DNA of 6,345 bases from Pseudomonadota bacterium (lineage in GTDB: Bacteria; Myxococcota_A; Polyangia; Polyangiales; Polyangiaceae): the NCBI GenBank assembly GCA_023431345.1, contig JAEYWK010000059.1, positions 1 to 6,345 on the forward strand, in the 5' to 3' direction. The notes beneath the pieces were generated by a model. That model saw only the letters and a program-made list of their open reading frames with translations. It made no database searches and was not told the origin of the DNA. Shown piece by piece: positions 1-5,446 of this stretch; position 1 is the stretch's first letter, and each line of letters begins with the position of its first letter. A program made the translations under genes and the position numbers.

Positions 1-884
1 TACGAGGCGTGGACGATCGCGGTCTGCGGCACGGTGACGACCTCGTTCTTTTCGGGCAGCACCACCTCGACCCGCAAGAACATGCCGGGGCGGAGCTTGT
101 CGCCCGCGTTCGGCAGCGTGGCGCGAAGCTTGATGGTGCGCGTCATCGGGTCGATGGAAGGATCGATGGCGCTGACGTTGCCGACCGCGAGCGGCTCCGC
201 GCTTCCGCTGACGAGCGCGCGCACCGGCATGCCGACGCGCACCTTCGCCAAGTCCTGCTGGGGCAAGGTGAAGTCCACGAAGTCGGACTCGGACGACTCG
301 AGCACCGTGACGGTCGTGCCTGGCGCGAGGTATTGCCCGAGGTTGACTTGGCGGATGCCCAGCTTGCCGCTGAACGGCGCGCGGATGACCTTGCGGCCGA
401 TCTGCGCGGAGAGCGCGCCCGCGTCGGCGGTGAGGCTCTTGAACGACGACTCGTCGGCGTCGACCTGCGATTGAGCGACCGCGCCGGATTGAGCCAGCGC
501 TTTGGAGCGCTTGGCCGAGATTTCAGCCAGCTCGCGGCGCGCTTTCAGCGAGGCGAGCTGCGCGCGCTCGACGCTCGTATCGAGCTCGACCAGCACGTCG
601 CCGGCCTTGACCGTGTCGCCCGAGTCGAAGTGCAAGCGAGAGACGATGCCCGGAGCGTCGTTGCTGAGGGCCACGCCTTTGGCGGAGACGACGCTCGCGA
701 TTGCCGTCAGCGTGTTCTCCCAGGTCTCTTTCTTGGCGATGGCGGTGCCGACGACCTCGGGCGGCGGGCCCGCCTTCTTCATGGCTTCGCCCATGCCGAT
801 GAGCATGCCGATCTGCGAGCCTTTGACGGCAACGAGACCGCCGACGAGCGCGATGAGGCCGAGGATGACGATGAGGTAACGCAT
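1..884 (-). CDS. RND efflux periplasmic adaptor subunit (HlyD/MdtA family), 3' end outside the window
   Basis: This is the periplasmic adaptor (membrane fusion protein) that links an inner-membrane RND pump to an outer-membrane channel for export of drugs, metals or other small molecules. Translating the minus strand from ATG at 884 gives 294 complete codons with no stop before the window edge. Residues 1-20 are a hydrophobic N-terminal anchor or signal (MRYLIVILGLIALVGGLVAV). Residues 74-104 form the first half of a lipoyl-like domain (GIVSRLHFDSGDTVKAGDVL). Residues 105-160 are an Ala/Arg/Glu-rich helical hairpin containing ALAQSGAVAQSQVD. Residues 164-195 are the second lipoyl half with the family signature IRAPFSGKLGIRQVNLGQY. 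The beta-barrel part follows, with FTLPQQDLAKVRVGMPV at 205-221 and LRPGMFLRVEV at 264-274. Family members usually have about 350-400 residues, so only the C-terminal membrane-proximal part is missing. No clear Shine-Dalgarno sequence precedes the start. The pump gene is expected just beyond the left edge. The family call is secure; the substrate cannot be told. Confidence 0.95.
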   Translation of the reverse strand, partial: MRYLIVILGLIALVGGLVAVKGSQIGMLIGMGEAMKKAGPPPEVVGTAIAKKETWENTLTAIASVVSAKGVALSNDAPGIVSRLHFDSGDTVKAGDVLVELDTSVERAQLASLKARRELAEISAKRSKALAQSGAVAQSQVDADESSFKSLTADAGALSAQIGRKVIRAPFSGKLGIRQVNLGQYLAPGTTVTVLESSESDFVDFTLPQQDLAKVRVGMPVRALVSGSAEPLAVGNVSAIDPSIDPMTRTIKLRATLPNAGDKLRPGMFLRVEVVLPEKNEVVTVPQTAIVHAS

Positions 885-1129
885 GTGCTTTATTTCGGAG
901 CTCGAGGGGCGGCGGGCTTAACGTTTCTTCAGCTTTTCTCGCGGCGTTTGCCGCGGACGGGCTGCGCGTAGCACGCCTAAGACGCGGTGCGCGCGACCGC
1001 CACCCTCGAGGCATGTTCTGAAGACCTTTCGCGCCAGCGGCCGGGCCGGCCGGCGCTTCGCGGAGCACGTTCGTGACGCTCTGCGGCGCGAGGTCCACCA
1101 TCTCGGAAGGACGGGCGCCGTGCCTTTAG

Positions 1130-1146
1130 CTGACAAGTTCCTGACA
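1130..1146. promoter_or_regulatory. Direct repeat CTGACA-N5-CTGACA, candidate operator or -35-like element
   Basis: Two identical CTGACA hexamers start at 1130 and 1141, one helical turn (11 bp) apart. This spacing would place two protein contacts on the same DNA face. Read on the minus strand they are TGTCAG copies, and one overlaps a TTGTCA that resembles a -35 box pointing towards the efflux adaptor. I could not find a convincing -10 box at 16-18 bp in either direction, so a role as a binding site is only a suggestion. Confidence 0.25.
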
Positions 1147-1148
1147 GT

Positions 1149-1165
1149 GCAGCGTTCGGCGCTGC
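1149..1165. repeat. Inverted repeat GCAGCG-N5-CGCTGC
   Basis: A perfect 6-bp GC-rich stem (1149-1154 with 1160-1165) encloses the 5-base loop TTCGG. No T-run follows on either strand, so it is not a standard intrinsic terminator. It directly abuts the CTGACA direct repeat and could be an operator half-site pair or simply a chance palindrome in GC-rich DNA. Confidence 0.3.
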
Positions 1166-1221
1166 CAGAACGCGTCTAGCGGTTCGTGCACGAGCGACGC
1201 GCGCGGCGGCGGCGCGGCGGC

Positions 1222-1227
1222 TATGCT
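1222..1227 (+). promoter_or_regulatory. Possible -10 element (TATGCT) for the lipoprotein gene
   Basis: TATGCT matches the TAnnnT pattern of a sigma-70 -10 box and stands out in very GC-rich surroundings. It ends 11 bases before the ATG at 1239, so transcription from it would begin about 5 bases upstream of the start codon and give a leaderless or nearly leaderless message. This fits the absence of a Shine-Dalgarno sequence before 1239. No good -35 box is visible, so the call is tentative. Confidence 0.3.
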
Positions 1228-1238
1228 GCGACGGCCGC

Positions 1239-2471
1239 ATGCGATCTCCGACGCTGCTGTGGTTTTTCGCCTGGCCGTACTGCGCGGCTTGCGGCGACGC
1301 GCGGCTGGAGCGCGAGCACGCGCGCGCGGTCGACGTGACGATCAGCGCAGGTCGCGCCGGCGGCGGCTCGGGGCAGGGCGGCTCGGGCCCAGGCGGCGCG
1401 GGTCAAGGCGGCGCGGGTAACGCCGCGGCTCCTCCCGAGCTGACGCGCTGCTCGTTCGCGCTTCCGTACACGTATCAAACGGGGCGCGGCTACTGGCTTG
1501 GCGGGGATGGCACCTCATCGGTCGCGCTGTCCGAATCACGAGCGCTCGTCGCCTTCCAAGAGAGCTTCGTCGGCGGCCCGAGTAAGCTGAGCCGCGTCGA
1601 CAGTGAGCTCTCGGGCAGCAGCGTCGCGCGGCTCAGCTGTCTCTCGGGCAAGCTCAGCGTCGAGTACGCGTGGGGTGGGGCCGGTCACGAGCACGCGGCG
1701 CTGTTCGACGACGACGCGAGCGACGGCGTCGAGCTGCGCCTGCAGCAGCCCTGGCTGACGGCGGGCAAGCTGTTCTTCACGGCGACGCGCGTGACGCGCG
1801 ACGACAGCGGCGTCACCGAGCACGGCACGACCTTGATCCGCGTCGACGACCCGCTCGCCCCGATCGCCGAGTGGCAAGTCGAGTACTTCGAGCTGACGGC
1901 GCAGCGCGCTAGCGTGGGCGCCGGCGTCGCCGAGACCTCGTCCGACGTCTTCTTGTTCACGACCCGTGGCGACGAGCTGGGGCTGACTCGCATCACCAAA
2001 GAACGGCTGCTTGCGCCGACCGTCTCCGAAGGCTCGCTCGAGACGTTGCGCGCCGATGGGACCTGGGGTCCTGGTCTCGAGCTCGACCTTTCGAGGCGCT
2101 TGGGCTTGCCTGCGCGCGCCGGCCTCAGCGTGCGCCATCACGCGCCTTCGGGCCGCTGGCTCGCGCTGTTCACGAACACCAGCGTCCTGCCCAGCGCGTC
2201 GATCAGCGTGAGCTCGGCGCTCGACCTGGCCGGACCTTGGTCCACGCCGACGCTCGTCTACACGGTGCCGGAGATGAGCACACTCTCTCCCGAATACCGC
2301 AGCGGCTGGGTTTGCTCGGGCGCGCGCGAGCACCCGGCTTTCAACGCCCTCGTCGATAAGGAGCTGCTGTTCAGCTACTCCTGCCGCCCCACCAACCGCG
2401 CGAGCTTGCTAGTAGAAATGAGCGCTTTCCAGCCCCGCGTGGTGCGTCTCGGCCTGCCGTTATCATTTTGA
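1239..2471 (+). CDS. Predicted lipoprotein with Gly-rich linker and probable beta-propeller domain (function unknown)
   Basis: The 410-residue product starts with a short hydrophobic signal ending in a lipobox-like CAAC (Cys18). It is therefore probably lipidated, though Cys at the -3 position is unusual. Residues 42-61 are four 5-residue repeats (GGSGQ, GGSGP, GGAGQ, GGAGN), a flexible spacer. From about residue 70 to the end there are repeating beta-rich segments. One is the stretch SALDLAGPWSTPTLVYT (326-342), followed by SGWVCSGAREHPAF (355-368) and KELLFSYSC (374-382). This order (GPW segment, then a His-Pro segment, then a 'want to see the source sing' type FSYS strand) resembles the five-bladed propeller folds of DUF4185 and GH43-like proteins. 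The fold is inferred from local motifs and the catalytic acids of GH43 were not identified. Four cysteines (71, 134, 359, 382) in the exported part could form disulfides. ATG 1239 is the only start that keeps the signal; an ATG at 1223 is in another frame. Gene context gives no pathway. Confidence 0.85.
   Translation: MRSPTLLWFFAWPYCAACGDARLEREHARAVDVTISAGRAGGGSGQGGSGPGGAGQGGAGNAAAPPELTRCSFALPYTYQTGRGYWLGGDGTSSVALSESRALVAFQESFVGGPSKLSRVDSELSGSSVARLSCLSGKLSVEYAWGGAGHEHAALFDDDASDGVELRLQQPWLTAGKLFFTATRVTRDDSGVTEHGTTLIRVDDPLAPIAEWQVEYFELTAQRASVGAGVAETSSDVFLFTTRGDELGLTRITKERLLAPTVSEGSLETLRADGTWGPGLELDLSRRLGLPARAGLSVRHHAPSGRWLALFTNTSVLPSASISVSSALDLAGPWSTPTLVYTVPEMSTLSPEYRSGWVCSGAREHPAFNALVDKELLFSYSCRPTNRASLLVEMSAFQPRVVRLGLPLSF
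1362..1421 (+). repeat. Four 15-bp in-frame tandem repeats encoding a Gly-rich linker
   Basis: Four consecutive 15-bp units at 1362, 1377, 1392 and 1407 all begin with GGCGGC and encode GGSGQ, GGSGP, GGAGQ and GGAGN. Units 1 and 2 share the Ser form and units 3 and 4 the Ala form, which looks like stepwise duplication. Because the unit length is a multiple of three, copy-number change would lengthen or shorten the spacer behind the lipid anchor without breaking the frame. Confidence 0.8.
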
Positions 2472-2479
2472 GCCGGCGC

Positions 2480-2536
2480 GCAGGCGGTCGCCGAAAGGCG
2501 CGAAGCACACAGGCTCTTCTTCGTCGGTTCGCCTGC
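2480..2536 (+). terminator. Possible structured 3' region after the lipoprotein gene
   Basis: GCAGGCG (2480-2486) pairs perfectly with CGCCTGC (2530-2536). Inside the loop is a small hairpin, CGCC-GAAA-GGCG (2489-2500), with a GNRA-type tetraloop. A further short stem GGCG-GAA-CGCC lies at 2556-2566. None is followed by a clear T-tract, so intrinsic termination is uncertain. The location, 9 bp after the stop codon and before the next promoter-like element, is the main reason for the call. Confidence 0.3.
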
Positions 2537-2619
2537 CTGAGCAACTTTCAAGGCGGGCGGAACGCCGGAAAATCGCTCGCCTTCTCTCGACGGCGTGATC
2601 GCTTTTGCCCCGGCCGGCC

Positions 2620-2625
2620 TACGAT
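2620..2625 (+). promoter_or_regulatory. Possible -10 element (TACGAT) for the sigma-factor operon
   Basis: TACGAT fits TAnnnT and ends 9 bases before the GTG at 2635, predicting a transcript that begins within a few bases of the start codon. If correct, it rules out the in-frame TTG at 2605 as the start, since that lies upstream of the promoter. A purine run AGGGGA (2628-2633) sits only 1 base from the GTG, too close for ordinary Shine-Dalgarno use. No convincing -35 box or ECF-type GGAAC/CGTC pair was found at the right spacing. Confidence 0.3.
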
Positions 2626-2634
2626 ACAGGGGAA

Positions 2635-3279
2635 GTGAGCCCGCGTTCCGAAACTCGCCTGCCCCCCAGCGGCGCGCCCGCGGGCGGAGGTCTGCCCTCC
2701 CAAGAAGAGCAGGCTCGCGCTCTGGCTAGCCGCGCGTCCGCAGGTGACCTGGCGGCGACGCAAGAGTTCTTGGCGTACGTGTGGCCCACGCTCACGCGCG
2801 TGACGGCGGGGGTGCTCGGCGCCAGCCACCCCGATCTGGACGACGCCGTGCAGCAGTCGATGATCGCGCTGGTGCGCGCGCTGCCGGCGTTTCGCGGCGA
2901 CTGTCATCCGGCCGGTTATGCTTCACGCATCACGCTGCGAGTCGCGCTACGAGCGCGTCGCAACGCGAAGCGCGACGCCGGTCGGCGCGAGGCGATGGGG
3001 CAGCTCGCCCCGACGGACGACGCCGTCGTCAGCGCCGGCGACGCTTCGCTGGGTAGTCGTCGCCGCGAGCTGCTGCGCGAGCTCCTCGAAGATCTGCCGG
3101 AAGAGCAGGCGGAAGCCCTGACGCTTCGAGTCGTGATGGGCTGGAGCCTCGAGGAAGTGGCGCGCGCCAGCGGCGCACCCGTCAACACCGTGCGTAGCCG
3201 CGTGCGCCTCGCCAAGGAGGCGCTGCGCGCTCGCATCGAATCCGTCCCCGGACTTGCCGAGTTGAAGGTGGAGCCATGA
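2635..3279 (+). CDS. ECF-type RNA polymerase sigma factor (sigma-70 family)
   Basis: This 214-residue protein would direct RNA polymerase to a specific set of promoters when released from its anti-sigma factor. After a Pro/Gly-rich N-terminal tail (1-22), region 2 spans about residues 26-120. It includes the core-binding helix HPDLDDAVQQSMIALVRAL (65-83), the RGDCHPAGY segment and a basic patch (RARRNAKRDAGRR). A short linker leads to region 4 at about 143-200: LLEDLPEEQAEALTLRVVMG, then the helix-turn-helix WSLEEVARASGAPVNTVRSR that reads the -35 element. Sigma regions 1 and 3 are absent, as in ECF factors, and the length is typical. I chose GTG 2635; a TTG at 2605 would add ten residues without homology value. 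The stop overlaps the next start by ATGA, implying translational coupling with the anti-sigma gene. The ECF subgroup cannot be assigned by eye. Confidence 0.93.
   Translation: MSPRSETRLPPSGAPAGGGLPSQEEQARALASRASAGDLAATQEFLAYVWPTLTRVTAGVLGASHPDLDDAVQQSMIALVRALPAFRGDCHPAGYASRITLRVALRARRNAKRDAGRREAMGQLAPTDDAVVSAGDASLGSRRRELLRELLEDLPEEQAEALTLRVVMGWSLEEVARASGAPVNTVRSRVRLAKEALRARIESVPGLAELKVEP
3265..3273 (+). promoter_or_regulatory. Ribosome binding site of the anti-sigma gene
   Basis: AAGGTGGAG lies inside the end of the sigma-factor coding region, with its AAGG core 7 bases before the ATG at 3276. It is the clearest Shine-Dalgarno match in the window. It supports the overlapping start and coordinated synthesis of sigma and anti-sigma proteins. 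Confidence 0.65.
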
Positions 3280-4346
3280 CGGTAGTCGGTCTTCATCCCG
3301 AAGAGCTTTTCGACAAGCTGCTCGATGGCGAAATCAGCCCCCTCGAACGTGAGCGGTTACGCGCCCACCTCGACGCCTGTGAAGTGTGCCGCTTCGAGTA
3401 CGCGGCGCGCCTAGATTTCCAGGAAGAGGCTCGAGGCCTGGCGTCGCTCGGGGCGCCGCCGGCGTCGCCGCTGCGCATGCCTCAGCCCCTGGTCGAAGGC
3501 TCGCGCGCGCCGCTGCGTCGACGTCGTTCGCGGCTGTGGGTGTGGGGCATCGCCGCCGCGGCGTTGATCAGCGCCAGCGGCGCCGTCGCTTCGGTGCTGA
3601 GCGGCAAGGCCCCGTGGCGAGCCGTGAGCGTGATGCTCTCGCACTCGAAGGCGGCGCCCGCGCCCGCGGTCGTCAAGAAGCTGCCTCGCGCGGCCACGAG
3701 CTGCGTCGGGGCCGACTGTGAAGAAGAGGGGTCGGCCGTCGCTCCCGTCACGTCGTCTCCGCCAGCGGTGCCTTCGCTCGCGCTGGCGAGGCCGGCGCCT
3801 GCGCCCGAGCGGGGCGACGTGGTGGCCGAGCCTGCGCTCCGTCGTGTGGCGGCCACGCGCGTGGCCTCGCCGCGTCCACGGCTGACGCGCGCCGAAGCTG
3901 CGCTCCCAGCCTCGACGGGCGCCTCGGTGGAGAAGGAGCCGGTCGTCCCAGAGGCGCCCCGGGAAGTCGCCTCCGCGGCCAAGCTGTTCGCCGAAGCCAA
4001 CCAGGCGCGCCGCTCGGGCGACGTCGGTCGAGCGTCGGGGCTCTACCACCTGTTGCAAGATCAGTATCCGGGCTCTGCCGAGGCGGAGCTGTCGCGGGTA
4101 ACCCTCGCGCTGCTGCTGCTCGACAGCGGCGACGCGCAGGCCGCGCTCAAAGGCTTCGAACGCTACTTGGCGGGTGGCTCGCGTGGCCTCGAAGCGGAGG
4201 CGCTCGTGGGGCGTGCTCGCGCGCTCGGCCGCCTGGGGCGTCGTGACCTGGAGACGGCGGCTTGGCGCGAGGTTCAACGTAAGTTCCCGCGCTCCATTTA
4301 TGGTCGACAGGCCACGGAGCGGCTCGCGGTTCTAGGTCAGCCGTGA
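3276..4346 (+). CDS. Transmembrane anti-sigma factor with zinc-finger N-terminus and periplasmic TPR-like C-terminus
   Basis: This is the probable partner and inhibitor of the preceding sigma factor. The cytoplasmic N-terminus (1-58) has the HxxxCxxC zinc-binding signature of zf-HC2/ZAS anti-sigma domains (H31, C35, C38 in HLDACEVC) next to the acidic LFDKLLDGEISPLERERL helix. A basic stretch RRRRSR (81-86) precedes one membrane segment at about 87-109 (WVWGIAAAALISASGAVASV), giving an N-in, C-out topology. A long Pro/Ala/Val-rich stalk (about 122-228) follows and contains an isolated pair of cysteines (C143, C148). Residues 230-356 form helical pairs of TPR type, such as AAKLFAEANQARRSGDVGRA, YPGSAEAELSRV and GDAQAALKGFERYL, ending in FPRSIYGRQATERL. 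This resembles the TPR parts of CpoB/BamD-like proteins. At 356 residues it is much longer than a minimal anti-sigma factor because of the stalk and TPR part. It overlaps both neighbouring genes by 4 bp. The anti-sigma role is inferred from motif and position; the TPR call is less certain than the zinc domain. Confidence 0.88.
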   Translation: MTVVGLHPEELFDKLLDGEISPLERERLRAHLDACEVCRFEYAARLDFQEEARGLASLGAPPASPLRMPQPLVEGSRAPLRRRRSRLWVWGIAAAALISASGAVASVLSGKAPWRAVSVMLSHSKAAPAPAVVKKLPRAATSCVGADCEEEGSAVAPVTSSPPAVPSLALARPAPAPERGDVVAEPALRRVAATRVASPRPRLTRAEAALPASTGASVEKEPVVPEAPREVASAAKLFAEANQARRSGDVGRASGLYHLLQDQYPGSAEAELSRVTLALLLLDSGDAQAALKGFERYLAGGSRGLEAEALVGRARALGRLGRRDLETAAWREVQRKFPRSIYGRQATERLAVLGQP

Positions 4347-5443
4347 AGCTCTCGCTGATGGCCGTGGCGGCCGCGCTGCTGGTGGCGCCGGCAACCGCGG
4401 CGGCGCGCGAAGGGCTGCGCAGCGCGGGCTCGTCGCGCGATTGGGCGCGCGTCGTCGAGATTCGCGTCAGCGGTGACGCGGCGGCCCTGTCGCGCGTCAA
4501 GGTGACGGCGCGTGAGCTGTTGCTGCGCCTCGACGTCGAGCCGAACGTCAAGGCCATCGACGAGCCGGAGACAGCGAGCGACGAGCCGCAGCCGGTGGTC
4601 ATCGCCTACGTCGACCTGCGCAATCCGAGCTCACCCAGCATCGACATCGAAGACGGCGCGTCTCGACAAGAGCTGACGCGGCGCACGCTGAACGACGTGT
4701 CGTCGCTGGAAACGGGCGTCGAGGGCGTGCTGCACGTGCTGTATTTGGCGGTAGAGTCGCGCTTGCAGGTGGGCGTGACGAAGCAGCCCGCCCCCTCGCC
4801 CCAGCCCGTGCCCCAGCCCGTGCCCCGCAAAAAGCCCACTCCTCCCGCAGCTGAGCAGCGTTCGCCGCTCGGCTTCGACGTCGGGGCGATGTTTCGACTC
4901 AGCTCGCTCGGCGGATCGCGGTTCGTGCCAGGGGGCGGCGTCGCGCTCGAGCCGCGCGTCGACCTCGGGCGCGCGCGCGTCGCGGGGCTGTTGCTCTCGG
5001 GGGCGCTCTTTTCGACGAGCGAGGTGGCCTTCGAAGGCGGCGCGGCCGAGCTGCGCCCGCTTCAGGTGCGCATCGTGCCGACGCTCGACTGGCCGATCTC
5101 GCCCGATGTCTCGGCGTGCGTGGGCGTCGGCGCCGGGCTCGACGCGCTCGAGATGCGGCCGACACGCGCGCCGGAGCTCGGCGTCGCGCGGCCGGCGGAG
5201 GCGGCGCTCGATCCGATGCTGGTGGGGTTGCTGGGGGCGCGCTTGCCGATCGCGGGCAGCGTCTTCCTATCGGCGCTCGCGTCACTGGACTTGGACTTGG
5301 CGCCGGCCGTGTTCGTGGCTCGGCGGGGCAACGAATCACGCCCGCTACTGGCGCTGCCCAGACTACGCGGTGGGTTCAGCTTGGCCCTGTCTTTCACGGC
5401 CGCGGGGCCTCGCCGCCTCTCGCCGCCCGCGGCGGCGGAGTAA
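4343..5443 (+). CDS. Secreted two-domain protein with possible beta-barrel C-terminus, third gene of the sigma operon
   Basis: The 366-residue product begins with a classical signal peptide (MKLSLMAVAAALLVAPATAA, cleavage near 20-22). Domain 1 (about 30-145) is mixed alpha/beta: IRVSGDAAALSRVKVTAREL, then VVIAYVDLRNPSSPSIDIED, then SLETGVEGVLHVLYLAVES. It is not a family I can name, though similar proteins next to ECF sigma/anti-sigma pairs in myxobacteria seem familiar. A Pro-rich linker follows with two QPVP units (about 149-170). Domain 2 (175-352) has alternating hydrophobic strands and Gly turns (GFDVGAMFRLSSLGG, VAGLLLSGALFS, VSACVGVGAGLDALEM, MLVGLLGARLPIAGSVFLSA), ending GGFSLALSFTA. 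This is consistent with a small outer-membrane beta-barrel, but the last residues are not the usual terminal aromatic. GTG 4343 overlaps the upstream TGA as GTGA and is preceded by a weak AGG at 4334-4336. Both export and operon membership are clear; the function is unknown. Confidence 0.85.
   Translation: MKLSLMAVAAALLVAPATAAAREGLRSAGSSRDWARVVEIRVSGDAAALSRVKVTARELLLRLDVEPNVKAIDEPETASDEPQPVVIAYVDLRNPSSPSIDIEDGASRQELTRRTLNDVSSLETGVEGVLHVLYLAVESRLQVGVTKQPAPSPQPVPQPVPRKKPTPPAAEQRSPLGFDVGAMFRLSSLGGSRFVPGGGVALEPRVDLGRARVAGLLLSGALFSTSEVAFEGGAAELRPLQVRIVPTLDWPISPDVSACVGVGAGLDALEMRPTRAPELGVARPAEAALDPMLVGLLGARLPIAGSVFLSALASLDLDLAPAVFVARRGNESRPLLALPRLRGGFSLALSFTAAGPRRLSPPAAAE
4800..4823 (+). repeat. 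Two 12-bp in-frame repeats in the Pro-rich linker
   Basis: The 12-bp unit CCCAGCCCGTGC occurs twice in tandem at 4800-4811 and 4812-4823 and yields the QPVP-QPVP sequence of the linker between the two domains. The CCCGTG core recurs in the hexamer array near the right end of the window, probably a coincidence of composition. Confidence 0.7.
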
Positions 5444-5446
5444 GCG

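Larger units (their letters stand above)
885..1238. other. Divergent intergenic region (354 bp) with possible control elements
   Basis: This stretch separates the leftward efflux adaptor from the rightward lipoprotein gene, so it should hold both promoters. It contains two CTGACA copies 11 bp apart (1130-1146), a perfect 6-bp stem hairpin (1149-1165), and two less GC-rich patches (about 886-897 and 918-943) upstream of the adaptor start. Short minus-strand reading frames cross it (stop at 918-920, 33 bp before the adaptor ATG), but none has a recognisable family. No complete regulator gene (TetR, MarR or LysR type) is present, although efflux operons often carry one. Confidence 0.5.

Noticed and set aside
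9..971. Long plus-strand open frame (320 codons) across the efflux adaptor region
   Set aside because: It is antisense to the clearly recognisable adaptor, is very rich in Arg, Asp, Ala and His as expected of a shadow frame in GC-rich DNA, and shows no domain.
1536..2333. Minus-strand open frame (265 codons) opposite the lipoprotein gene
   Set aside because: It is a shadow frame with Arg/Ala/Glu-rich composition and no recognisable domain, while the plus-strand gene has a signal peptide, linker and patterned beta strands.
2559..2598. GGAAC at 2559-2563 as the -35 of an autoregulated ECF promoter
   Set aside because: No CGTC-like -10 element lies 15-18 bp downstream. The nearest CGT is about 30 bp away, so the spacing does not fit.
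2605..2634. TTG at 2605 as the start of the sigma factor
   Set aside because: It would add ten residues with no sigma-factor similarity and lies upstream of the likely -10 hexamer. GTG 2635 is preferred.
3411..4277. Long minus-strand open frame (288 codons) opposite the anti-sigma gene
   Set aside because: The composition is Arg/Gly/Gln-rich low complexity without motifs, and the plus strand carries the zinc motif, membrane helix and TPR-like helices.
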